A stretch of 64,000 bases of DNA from Pseudomonas xantholysinigenes (lineage in GTDB: Bacteria; Pseudomonadota; Gammaproteobacteria; Pseudomonadales; Pseudomonadaceae): NCBI RefSeq assembly GCF_014268885.2, contig NZ_CP077095.1, forward strand, positions 2,795,501-2,859,500, read 5' to 3'. Shown here piece after piece: positions 28,990-36,979 of this stretch. The translations under genes and the position numbers were made by a program. The notes under the pieces were generated by a model. The model was not told where the DNA came from. It ran no database searches and worked only from the letters and a program-made list of their open reading frames with translations. Positions within the stretch are counted from its first letter, which is position 1. Every line of letters starts with the position of its first letter.

Positions 28990-30420
28990 TCAGTGCGCCT
29001 TCCTGGGAGTGATGTAGCGGTCGATGAAGGCCGGGTTGGCGGCCATGATGCGGCTGTAGACCTCGATGCCGAAGTCGACCCAGTCGCGCATCAGCTCGCA
29101 GTAGTGGTAGGTCGGGTGCTGCGGGTCGCCGTAGCGGGCGTAGCTCTCGTGGTAGCAGCCACCGGAGCACAGGTTGCGGATGCGGCAGCTGTCGCAGCCG
29201 GTGCCGCTGCGGTCCAGGCGCTGCGACAGGAAATCGTTGAGCTGCGCCTGCTTGACGCCCTGGTGCACGTTGCCGAAGGTCGGCAGGCTGGAGCCGGTGA
29301 AGCGGTGGCACAGGTTCAGTTCGCCCTCGTGGTCCACCGCCAGCATCTTCAGCCCGGCGCCGCACGGCAGGGCCTTCTTGTGGCCTTCGTGGATGTCGGT
29401 GATCAGTTGGTGCAGGTTGGAAAAACCGATGTTGCGGTGCTCCAGTGCCGCCTCCAGGTAGCGCCGGCCCAAGGCCTTCATGTTGGCGAACACCTGCACC
29501 AGTTCGTCACCGCTGAGGTTGAAGTCGGCCATGTCGCCGGACGTCACCGGGGCAAAGCCTACCTCGGCGAAGCCCAGTTCGTTGAACAGGTGGTTCCAGA
29601 TGGTCTCGACATCGGTGATGCCACGGGTCAGGGTGACCCGCGCGCCCACTGGTCGGCTGCGGTAGCGCGACAGCAGCATGTCGGCCTTGCGCCGCACCAC
29701 GTCGTAGGTGCCCTGCCCGCCCACGGTGATGCGATTGCGGTCGTGCACGGTCTTGGGCCCGTCGATGCTCACCGACAGCCCGAATCGGTGGGCGTCCAGC
29801 CAGTCGACGATCTCCTCGGTGAGCAGCGTGGCGTTGGTGGTCATGATGAACTCGACCTGCTTGCCCGCCGCGGCGAAGCGCCGCTCGCAGTAGGCCACCA
29901 TGTGCTCGATCAGCGGCCAGTTGGACAACGGCTCGCCGCCGAAGAACACCACGCTGTAGCGCGTTTCATCGGGTGACTCCTTGAGCAGCATCTCCACCGA
30001 GGCCTCGGCGGTGGCGCTGTTCATCTTGCGCCCGGCCGAGGGCTTGTCGAGGTCTTCCTTGTAGCAATAGGTGCAGCTCAGGTTGCAGCCAGTATTGACG
30101 TTGAGCACCACGGTGTTCAGCGCCGTACGCTCGACCTGCTTGAGCGCGATCTCCGGGGTTAGTGGCGAGCCGTCGCTGACCACCTCCAGGGCGATCAGTT
30201 CGCGCAGGGTTTCCTCGATGTCCTGCCCGCTGAACCGCTGGCCGAGGTGCTGCATCAGCTCTTCGGCGGAACAGCCCTGGCGGCGCAGGGTGTCGATGAT
30301 GCCGCCGGTCACCGCGTCGGCGGCGAACAGCGAACTGCTGGGGATATGGAACAGCATGCGGTCGGCATCGACCTGCACTTCATGCAGGTTGCGTTCGACC
30401 AAGTTCAGTAGTGCGCCCAT
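28990..30420 (-). CDS. qhpD: radical-SAM/SPASM enzyme QhpD, forms thioether bridges in QhpC
   Basis: 476-residue radical SAM protein. The CX3CX2C cluster motif appears as CNLSCTYC near residues 112-119. A SPASM-type C-terminal domain carries further Cys residues ([18 protein letters not shown] and [14 protein letters not shown]). An N-terminal region of about 100 residues probably binds the QhpC leader. QhpD is known to install three intrapeptidyl Cys-to-Asp/Glu thioether bonds in the gamma subunit before export. It lies one base upstream of qhpC and 36 bases downstream of qhpA, with GGGAGC as ribosome site. Confidence 0.94.
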   Translation of the reverse strand: MGALLNLVERNLHEVQVDADRMLFHIPSSSLFAADAVTGGIIDTLRRQGCSAEELMQHLGQRFSGQDIEETLRELIALEVVSDGSPLTPEIALKQVERTALNTVVLNVNTGCNLSCTYCYKEDLDKPSAGRKMNSATAEASVEMLLKESPDETRYSVVFFGGEPLSNWPLIEHMVAYCERRFAAAGKQVEFIMTTNATLLTEEIVDWLDAHRFGLSVSIDGPKTVHDRNRITVGGQGTYDVVRRKADMLLSRYRSRPVGARVTLTRGITDVETIWNHLFNELGFAEVGFAPVTSGDMADFNLSGDELVQVFANMKALGRRYLEAALEHRNIGFSNLHQLITDIHEGHKKALPCGAGLKMLAVDHEGELNLCHRFTGSSLPTFGNVHQGVKQAQLNDFLSQRLDRSGTGCDSCRIRNLCSGGCYHESYARYGDPQHPTYHYCELMRDWVDFGIEVYSRIMAANPAFIDRYITPRKAH

Positions 30421-30456
30421 GGCGAGCTCCCGATATGCGAGTGGTCAGGTTGATGC

Positions 30457-32022
30457 CTATGGCAGCGGCGGGTTGTTCCAGCGCTGCACGGTGACGATCA
30501 GATGGCCTTCGCCCTGCTGGCCGCCGTCGGCCAGGGTGGCGATCACCTTCAGGTTGCCGGCATTGTTGGTCATCATCTTGCGCGCGGGGTTGGGCCCGGC
30601 GCCGCCGGGCACGAACACGCCATCGGCCTGCATCGTGCCGGCGAACTTGAGGTCCTCGTCCTCGACCGCCCGTTCGTTGAACGGCTCGACCTTCCAGGTC
30701 GCCGGCAAATAGCCGATGCGCAGCGCCTGGCCGTTGGCATCCTTGCCCCAGGCCTCGGCCTCGAAGCGGCCCTGGACCTTGGGCACCGAGGCGCCGTTCT
30801 CGCCAATGCGGGCGATGGAGAACGCCGGCACCACCTTGACCTCGTCAACCTGGTCGTACACCGCCAGTTGCGCGCCCTTGAGCGCGCCAACGGCCACTTC
30901 CCGCAGGCCGGCGGCGGCATCCTTTGCGGCACGCGCCTTGACCCGGATCAGCGTCGGTGTCGACTCCAGCACCTCGCTCACCTCGACGCCCGCGCCGAGG
31001 TCGGGCTTGCCGGACAGGTCGCTGCCCACCAAGGTGATCTCGCTGTCGCTGCCAGCCTTGATGAACGCCGGCTGCACCGCCAGCAGGCGCCCCTGGCCGG
31101 CCTGGGCGGCGCTGAAGTCCAGGCCGCGCTCGTCGTGTTCGGCCTCGAACATGCGGCCCTGCATGCGCCCGTCGATGGCGGCGAACACCTGGCGCAGGTT
31201 GGCCTCGCCCACCTTGACGTTGCCGCGCCATTCATAGCCGTTGTAGAGGATCGCCGAACCACTGCCGTTGAACGGCGTGCCGTCGGCGTAGGCGCCCTTG
31301 ACCTCGACCTGGAAGGTATCGCCCTGCCCCGGGCTGACGCTCATCACCCCGCGCACATCGCCCTTGGCCAGCATATGGCCGCTGAACGCCCATTGCCCGG
31401 CCAGGGTCTTGGCCTCGGGCCGCGCCTTGAGCCATTCGGCCCAGGCCGGATTATCTAGGGCGAAGCGCTTGGCCAGGTCCGGCACCATCTGCTTGAGGGC
31501 GATGTCCAGCCAGTCGCGGTCACGGGCCTGGGCCTGGTACTCGAGGGACGGCCACTGGCCGAGGTGGAAGTTGACCAAATGCTCCCATTCCTGGGCCGGA
31601 CGCCGCTGCAGGGCGACCCGGGCGCCGGAGTGACAGCGCCCGCACATCTGGCTGAGCTGATCGTCGAAATGTTCGACGGTGTTGAGCCGGCGCTCCATGG
31701 CGTAGCGCACACCGTCAGTCTCGCTGGGGGCCAGGCCTTGCTTGTCGGCCAGGTACTTGACCAAGGTGCGGCGGTCGTCGTCGCTGATCGAAAGGCCATG
31801 CATCACCTGCATGCGGGCAATGCTCATCAGCCAGCCTTCGGGGGTCTTGCGTTGATGGCTGATGCGACTGTAGCTGTCGTTGCCCTCGGGGATATGGCAC
31901 CCCATGCACTTGCTCTGCAACAGGCTCGGGCCCTGCTCGGCCGCCATGGCCTGGGCGGACAACAGGGCGGTGGCGACCAGCGCCAGTGTGCCCGCCTGCC
32001 GCCGGAGTCGAGTCGTCTTCAA
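30457..32022 (-). CDS. qhpA: quinohemoprotein amine dehydrogenase alpha subunit (diheme cytochrome c)
   Basis: 521-residue periplasmic subunit. Two c-type heme sites, CMGCH and CGRCH, lie in the N-terminal third, followed by beta-rich Ig-like domains. The TTG at 32022 is the chosen start: GGAGG lies 7 bases upstream, and a 27-residue signal peptide (ending SAQAMA) then leaves 494 residues, the size known for the mature P. putida subunit. The frame continues open upstream, but that part is not protein-like. The enzyme oxidises primary amines such as 2-phenylethylamine and passes electrons to periplasmic carriers. First gene of qhpADCB. Confidence 0.93.
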   Translation of the reverse strand: MKTTRLRRQAGTLALVATALLSAQAMAAEQGPSLLQSKCMGCHIPEGNDSYSRISHQRKTPEGWLMSIARMQVMHGLSISDDDRRTLVKYLADKQGLAPSETDGVRYAMERRLNTVEHFDDQLSQMCGRCHSGARVALQRRPAQEWEHLVNFHLGQWPSLEYQAQARDRDWLDIALKQMVPDLAKRFALDNPAWAEWLKARPEAKTLAGQWAFSGHMLAKGDVRGVMSVSPGQGDTFQVEVKGAYADGTPFNGSGSAILYNGYEWRGNVKVGEANLRQVFAAIDGRMQGRMFEAEHDERGLDFSAAQAGQGRLLAVQPAFIKAGSDSEITLVGSDLSGKPDLGAGVEVSEVLESTPTLIRVKARAAKDAAAGLREVAVGALKGAQLAVYDQVDEVKVVPAFSIARIGENGASVPKVQGRFEAEAWGKDANGQALRIGYLPATWKVEPFNERAVEDEDLKFAGTMQADGVFVPGGAGPNPARKMMTNNAGNLKVIATLADGGQQGEGHLIVTVQRWNNPPLP

Positions 32023-32099
32023 GGTCAGACCTCCACGGTTATTGTTCTTATCGTTATTCGCCCGCCTGGGAACTGCGCGGTGCATGTGACAGAGGCAAT

Positions 32100-32114
32100 A
32101 CAGGAACTGTGCCA
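32100..32114 (-). promoter_or_regulatory. possible sigma-54 promoter of qhpADCB (imperfect)
   Basis: On the minus strand TGGCAC-AGTTC-CTGT runs from 32114 to 32100. The -24 box is perfect, but the -12 box lacks the C of GC. A start about 65 bases before the qhpA TTG would be reasonable. It is proposed because the divergent peaE gene has a perfect sigma-54 promoter. Confidence 0.35.
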
Positions 32115-32217
32115 GGTGCGCCAAACCTTTTCTGCGTCAATGGTTTGAGCCTAGACCAGGTGCCGATTCCCGGCGGCTTGATGACTGAGGGGCGTGCCAT
32201 TTCGCGACGGGGTGTAT

Positions 32218-32374
32218 CACCTTGAGACACCGCCTTTTCAAGGTGTTGTGAATTGACGTCCGACTTGAATTTGCCGGGGTCGCTTTGCAGCCCCGGCAAT
32301 AGGGCTGACCTTGAGACAGCGTTTCCGGGGGCTGCGGGTTACCGCGCCAGGCGCCCTGTCTCGCGCCGTCTCAA
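32218..32374. promoter_or_regulatory. candidate activator-binding sites (UAS) between qhpA and peaE
   Basis: Within 157 bases there are TTGAGACA at 32222-32229 and 32311-32318, and in inverse orientation TGTCTC at 32357-32362 and GTCTCAA at 32368-32374. The first copy also sits in the inverted repeat CACCTTGA (32218-32225) / TCAAGGTG (32238-32245). Position upstream of a sigma-54 promoter suggests enhancer-binding sites for the activator at 38.7-40.6 kb. This is inference from repetition and position. The rest of the 32023-32516 gap has no gene. Confidence 0.5.
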
Positions 32375-32459
32375 TCTGCGACACCCAGACCGTTGCCCTG
32401 GCTGCCCGGATGGCGGCAAAACCCCTTGCCTGCGGGCCTCTGCCTGGCTTCGCGGGCCT

Positions 32460-32475
32460 TGGCACGGGCCTTGCC
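32460..32475 (+). promoter_or_regulatory. consensus sigma-54 promoter of the aldehyde dehydrogenase gene
   Basis: TGGCAC (32460-32465), five bases, TTGC (32471-32474) exactly fits the -24/-12 consensus. The start codon at 32517 is 42 bases beyond the -12 box. Confidence 0.8.
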
Positions 32476-32516
32476 AAAGCACTGGCCACACCCAAAAAGC
32501 CAAGAGGCACCGTCTC

Positions 32517-34010
32517 ATGAATACCGAATTGCCGATCCTCCCCGCTACCCGCGCCTTCCTGGCGCGCAAGCTGAAGATGCGTATCGGCGCCGAGTGGCAG
32601 GATGCCGCAAGTGGCCAGACCATGACCTTCCGCAACCCGGCCACCGGGGAAGTGCTTGGTGAAGTGCCCTCGGCCGAGGCCCAGGACGTGGACCGCGCGG
32701 TACAGGCCGCGCGCCAGGCCTTCGACGACTCGGCGTGGAGCCGCATGCGTCCGCGCGAGCGGCAGAACCTGCTGTGGCGCCTGGCCGAGCTGATGGAGCG
32801 CGACGCCCAGCAGTTGGCCGAACTGGAATGCCTGAACAACGGCAAGAGCGCCGTGGTGGCCAAGGTGATGGATGTGCAGTTGGCCATCGATTTCCTGCGC
32901 TACATGGCCGGCTGGGCCACCAAGATCGAAGGCAGCACGGTCGAACCCTCGATGCCGCTGATGCCCAACGGTGACTTCCACGCCTTCGTCCGCCGCGAAG
33001 CCGTGGGCGTGGTCGGCGCCATCGTCGCCTGGAACTTCCCCCTGCTGCTGGCCTGCTGGAAGCTCGGCCCGGCCCTGGCCACTGGCTGCACCATGGTCCT
33101 CAAGCCTGCCGACGAAACCCCACTGAGCGTGCTCAAGCTCGCCGAGCTGGTGGACGAAGCCGGCTACCCGGCCGGGGTGCTGAACGTGGTCACCGGTACC
33201 GGCCTGAATGCCGGCGCTGCCCTCAGCCGCCACCCTGGCGTGGACAAGCTGACCTTCACCGGCTCCACCGAGGTCGGCAAGCTGATCGGCAAGGCGGCGA
33301 TGGACAACATGACCCGCGTCACCCTCGAGCTGGGCGGCAAGTCGCCGACCATCGTCCTGCCCGATGCCAACCTGCAGGAAGCCGCCGCCGGCGCCGCCTC
33401 GGCGATCTTCTTCAACCAGGGCCAAGTGTGCTGCGCAGGCTCGCGCCTGTACGTGCACCGCAAGCACTTCGACAACGTGGTGGCCGATATCGCTGGTATT
33501 GCCAATGGCATGAAGCTCGGCAACGGCCTGGATCCTTCGGTGCAGATGGGCCCGCTGATCTCGGCCAAGCAGCAGGACCGGGTCACCGGCTACATCAACC
33601 TGGGCCGCGAACTGGGCGCGACCCTGGCCTGCGGCGGCGAAGGTTTTGGCCCGGGCTACTTCGTCAAGCCCACGGTGCTGGTGGATGTCGACCAGCGCCA
33701 CCGCCTGGTGCAGGAAGAAATCTTCGGGCCGGTGCTGGTGGCCATGCCCTTCGATGACCTCGACGAAGTGGTGCGCCTGGCCAACGACAACCCCTATGGC
33801 CTGGGCGCGAGCATCTGGTCCAACGACCTGGCGGCGGTGCACCGCATGATCCCGCGGATCAAGTCCGGCTCGGTATGGGTCAACTGCCATAGCGCGCTGG
33901 ACCCGGCACTGCCGTTCGGCGGTTACAAGATGTCGGGCGTTGGTCGCGAGATGGGCGCGGCGGCGATCGAGCACTACACCGAGCTCAAGGCGGTGATGAT
34001 GAAGCTCTGA
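32517..34010 (+). CDS. peaE: phenylacetaldehyde dehydrogenase (PeaE/StyD-like)
   Basis: 497-residue NAD-dependent aldehyde dehydrogenase. Cofactor segment FTGSTEVGKLIGKAA, catalytic Glu in LELGGKSP and the nucleophilic Cys at about 305-306 (FNQGQVCCAGSRLY) are intact. Length and sequence fit phenylacetaldehyde dehydrogenases, and it is divergent from the amine dehydrogenase operon. It would convert the aldehyde made by QhpABC to phenylacetate, the substrate of PaaK encoded at 5.8-7.1 kb. GAGG lies 9 bases before the ATG; the longer upstream frame runs through the promoter and is spurious. A general aliphatic aldehyde dehydrogenase role cannot be excluded. Confidence 0.85.
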   Translation: MNTELPILPATRAFLARKLKMRIGAEWQDAASGQTMTFRNPATGEVLGEVPSAEAQDVDRAVQAARQAFDDSAWSRMRPRERQNLLWRLAELMERDAQQLAELECLNNGKSAVVAKVMDVQLAIDFLRYMAGWATKIEGSTVEPSMPLMPNGDFHAFVRREAVGVVGAIVAWNFPLLLACWKLGPALATGCTMVLKPADETPLSVLKLAELVDEAGYPAGVLNVVTGTGLNAGAALSRHPGVDKLTFTGSTEVGKLIGKAAMDNMTRVTLELGGKSPTIVLPDANLQEAAAGAASAIFFNQGQVCCAGSRLYVHRKHFDNVVADIAGIANGMKLGNGLDPSVQMGPLISAKQQDRVTGYINLGRELGATLACGGEGFGPGYFVKPTVLVDVDQRHRLVQEEIFGPVLVAMPFDDLDEVVRLANDNPYGLGASIWSNDLAAVHRMIPRIKSGSVWVNCHSALDPALPFGGYKMSGVGREMGAAAIEHYTELKAVMMKL

Positions 34011-34013
34011 TGC

Positions 34014-34940
34014 GGGGGAGCGGGTTCGCTCGCGAACCTGGCAACACAGTGCCTGGCACCGGCTGCGCCGGTGTTCGCGGCTGAAGCCGCTCCCACAGCG
34101 ACCGCGCCGACCTCAGGCCATGCATCACACCTGTGGGAGCGGGTTTACCCGCGAAGCAAGCGACGCGGTGCCTGGCACCGGCTGCGCCGGTGTTCGCGGC
34201 TGAAGCCGCTCCCACAGGGACCGCGCCGACCTCAGGGCATGCACCACACCTGTGGGAGCGGGTTTACCCGCGAAACAAGCAACGCGGTGTCTGGCACCGG
34301 CTGCGCCGGTGATCGCGGCTGAAGCCGCTCCCACAGGGACCGCGCCGACCTCGGGGCATGCCCCACACCTGTGGGAGCGGGCTTGCCCGCGAAGCAAGCG
34401 ACGCGGTGCCTGGCACCGGCTGCGCCGGTGTTCGCGGCTAAAGCCGCTCCCACAGGGACCGCGCCGACCTCGGGGCATGCCCCACACCTGTGGGAGCGGG
34501 TTTACCCGCGAAGCAAGCGACGCGGTGCCTGGCACCGGCTGCGCCGGTGTTCGCGGCTGAAGCCGCTCCCACAGGGACCGCGCCGACCTCGGGGCATGCC
34601 CCACACCTGTGGGAGCGGGCTTGCCCGCGAAGCAAGCGACGCGGTGCCTGGCACCGGCTGCGCCGGTGTTCGCGGCTGAAGCCGCTCCCACAGGGACCGC
34701 GCCGACCTCAGGGCATGCACCACACCTGTGGGAGCGGGTTTACCCGCGAAGCAAGCGACGCGGTGCCTGGCACCGGCTGCGCCGGTGTTCGCGGCTAAAG
34801 CCGCTCCCACAGGGACCGCGCCGACCTCAGGGCATGCACCACACCTGTGGGAGCGGGTTTACCCGCGAAGCAAGCAACGCGGTGCCTGGCACCGGCTGTG
34901 CCGGTGTTCGCGGCTGAAGCCGCTCCCACAGGGACCGCGC
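34014..34940. repeat. large REP array, 119-bp repeating unit
   Basis: CTGTGGGAGCGGG cores begin at about 34131, 34250, 34369, 34488, 34607, 34726 and 34845, exactly 119 bp apart, with a degenerate first copy at 34014. Each unit holds a direct REP (GTGGGAGCGGGTTTACCCGC), a small hairpin ACCGGCTGCGCCGGT, an inverse REP (CGGCTGAAGCCGCTCCCAC) and the spacer GACCGCGCCGACCTCAGGGC. It fills the gap between peaE and qhpG. The open frames inside it, with repeated similar peptides, are not genes. Confidence 0.95.
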
Positions 34941-34952
34941 TAGCTTTAGCAG

Positions 34953-35028
34953 TTGAGCAAGACAGTTGCTCCCACAGCGATAGTGCAAGCTTCTGAAATT
35001 TGAGCAAGACAGTTGCCTGCTGGCAACT
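34953..35028. repeat. duplicated 17-bp element and hairpin abutting qhpG
   Basis: TTGAGCAAGACAGTTGC occurs at 34953-34969 and again at 35000-35016; its inverse is at 21178-21194. The last copy runs into a stem-loop AGTTGCC (35011-35017) / GGCAACT (35022-35028) that ends directly at the qhpG stop codon. The stem-loop may serve as a weak terminator for the minus-strand operon, though it has no T-run. Confidence 0.65.
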
Positions 35029-36318
35029 TCAGCGGTAACCCTGCTCATGCAGCCAGCGCGCCACCATGGCCTGCTGTTCCGGCGCCACCAGGCGCGCTAG
35101 CGCTGCTCCGGCCTGCAGGCCTCGTACTATCGGCGCCAATTCCACGCCTTGCAGGTGCCAGACTCCCAACGGCTGGTCCGCCGTCACCACCACCTCGGCT
35201 TCGCTCACCAGCCCATCGCGCAATACCGGCTGTGGTTGCACCCGCACCGCTTGCCAGTCCGGTGCCTGGTGCAATGGCTGCGCGTCCGGCCAGCCCTGGC
35301 GCCGTGCCCAGAATGGCTGCCCGGCGCGGCCTTGTTCCTGTCGATAGAAGTCCCGTCCGATACGAGCGAAGCGCAGGAACAACTGTTCGATACGTGTCTG
35401 GTGAAAATACTGGGCCAATGCCGCCCGCTCGGGGTGACGCAACAGGGTGTTGATCACCGCCGGTGCCTGCAATGCCGACGACAGCGACTGGAAGATTCCG
35501 TTGCCCGACAACGGGTCGACCGCCATCGCCGCATCGCCGACCCGCAGCCAGTCGGCGCCGGCGCAGCTGCCGGCCAGGATCGCCGTGCTGCTGCGCGCAT
35601 GCACCTGGGCCGGTGCAAGGGCCTCGGGGCCGAATACCTGCGCCACCAACGACGACTGGCGGCGGCGCTCGGCACAGTAGTCGGGCAATTGCGCCTTGCC
35701 TGGCAGCTCGGCGGCGGCGGCATCCAGGGTGATCTGCCAGTAGCAGCGACCATCGGCCAGGCGTGCCATCCAGGCCCAACCGTCGTCCAGGCTTTCCACC
35801 GCCGACATCGGCGTCCCGGGGCTGGACTGCCACAGATTGAGCAGGCTCAGCGTTTCCGGCCCGCGCAGGCGCCCCTCGGCCAACGGCGCCTGGCGCCCGC
35901 GCGCCTCGACCAGAAAATCCCCCGCTACCCCCTGGCCGTCGTCCAGGCTGACCTGCCAGCGCCTTTGGCGTGCCACTTCACGCACCCGGCCTGCGATCAA
36001 CTCCACACCCGCCCGGCGCAAGTCATCGCGTAGCGCCTGGTCGAAGCGTTGCCGATCGAGCAGGCACTCCTGGTTCAACTGCAAGCGCTCGCCGCTCCAG
36101 TGCACCTGGCGGGTCGCCGGTGTGGTGGCCTGCGCCAACGCATCTCCCAGCCCGGCATGGCGCAAACCCTCCAGCACGCGTTGCGATACACCCTCCACGG
36201 CGGCGAAGCGGCGCCAGTCCGATACCACGGTCACCGCGTAGCCCATGCGCCGCAGGCCCAGCGCCGTGGCCGCTCCGGCGGGGCCGGCACCGAGTACCAG
36301 GATGCGCGCCTCAGCCAT
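35029..36318 (-). CDS. qhpG: FAD-dependent monooxygenase QhpG (tryptophan dihydroxylation for CTQ)
   Basis: 429-residue flavoprotein. The N-terminal Rossmann motif [21 protein letters not shown] and the second FAD motif LRVGDAAMAVDPLSGNGIFQSL place it among single-component flavin monooxygenases/halogenase-like proteins. QhpG homologues hydroxylate the future quinone Trp of the cross-linked QhpC peptide. The ATG at 36318 overlaps the qhpE stop by 8 bases and has AAGGGGG upstream. It ends the regulator-qhpF-qhpE-qhpG unit. Confidence 0.88.
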   Translation of the reverse strand: MAEARILVLGAGPAGAATALGLRRMGYAVTVVSDWRRFAAVEGVSQRVLEGLRHAGLGDALAQATTPATRQVHWSGERLQLNQECLLDRQRFDQALRDDLRRAGVELIAGRVREVARQRRWQVSLDDGQGVAGDFLVEARGRQAPLAEGRLRGPETLSLLNLWQSSPGTPMSAVESLDDGWAWMARLADGRCYWQITLDAAAAELPGKAQLPDYCAERRRQSSLVAQVFGPEALAPAQVHARSSTAILAGSCAGADWLRVGDAAMAVDPLSGNGIFQSLSSALQAPAVINTLLRHPERAALAQYFHQTRIEQLFLRFARIGRDFYRQEQGRAGQPFWARRQGWPDAQPLHQAPDWQAVRVQPQPVLRDGLVSEAEVVVTADQPLGVWHLQGVELAPIVRGLQAGAALARLVAPEQQAMVARWLHEQGYR

Positions 36319-36979
36319 GGCCAGCCCCCTTGCGTTCAGGCCCGGTAAACGCCGCGTGGCGCTTGAGCCACAACAGTGCCGTGGTCGGATCGAGCTCGGG
36401 TTGCGCGCGCAACAAGGCGGCGATCCGACCGGTAAAGGCAGCACAGGCCAAACTGGCCCCGGCAGTCCCCGTGGCGCCGACGGACGCGCCAAAGTCGGCT
36501 TGCGCGGTGCCCAGCCATGACCATTGCCCGGGAGCACAGCGGGCATCCCCGGTCACCCTTACCACCCCGGGATAGCTGGCGGGGTATACCGGGGCGCCAC
36601 GGGCCGGGCTCGATGCGCACAACAAGGCGCCGGCGGCCTGGGCCTCGGCGCAGGCCTGACGTAGTACCGGACGGTCCTGTTGCAGCCCCAGGCTCAGGTT
36701 GATCAGGCTGGCGCCCTGCTCCACCAGCCACAACAGCGCGGCGGCGACCTGCAAGGCGCTGGTGCTGCCCTGCCGGGTAAACACCTGGGCCATCAGCAAT
36801 GGCGCGCGCCCGGCCTCGGCATGCAAGCGTGCCACGACCGCGCTGCCATGCCCCAAGGTGTCCGGGTGCAGTTCACCCTCTTGCAGCACGCCGTCCTCGA
36901 GCCAGAAGCGTCGGCCCAGCAGCGCCTGGCCGTCGGCACAGCCGCTGTCGACCACGCCGATCAGCTGTTCAGTGGCCAT
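36311..36979 (-). CDS. qhpE: subtilisin-like protease QhpE (QhpC leader peptidase)
   Basis: 222-residue serine protease of the subtilase type. Asp11 (IGVVDSG), His44 (LGHGSAVVA) and Ser176 (GTAGASLACAAF) form the expected triad, and the intermediate SLINLSLG and ALLCASSPARG segments match subtilases. It is much shorter than secreted subtilisins and has no signal peptide, fitting a cytoplasmic protease that removes the 28-residue QhpC leader. The ATG at 36979 overlaps the end of qhpF by 11 bases. Confidence 0.88.
   Translation of the reverse strand: MATEQLIGVVDSGCADGQALLGRRFWLEDGVLQEGELHPDTLGHGSAVVARLHAEAGRAPLLMAQVFTRQGSTSALQVAAALLWLVEQGASLINLSLGLQQDRPVLRQACAEAQAAGALLCASSPARGAPVYPASYPGVVRVTGDARCAPGQWSWLGTAQADFGASVGATGTAGASLACAAFTGRIAALLRAQPELDPTTALLWLKRHAAFTGPERKGAGHG

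Noticed and set aside
32180..32207. Another TGGCAC on the minus strand upstream of qhpA (32201-32196)
   Set aside because: No GC at the -12 position with correct spacing (TCAG instead of TTGC).
34014..34940. A regularly spaced repeat array resembling CRISPR
   Set aside because: The period is 119 bp, the whole unit is repeated with no unique spacers, and there are no cas genes. The units are alternating REP palindromes.
34252..34943. A ladder of about 100-residue open frames (MGAGLPAKQATRCL... type) on both strands
   Set aside because: They arise because the 119-bp repeat unit is open in several frames; they lack ribosome sites and repeat the DNA repeat.
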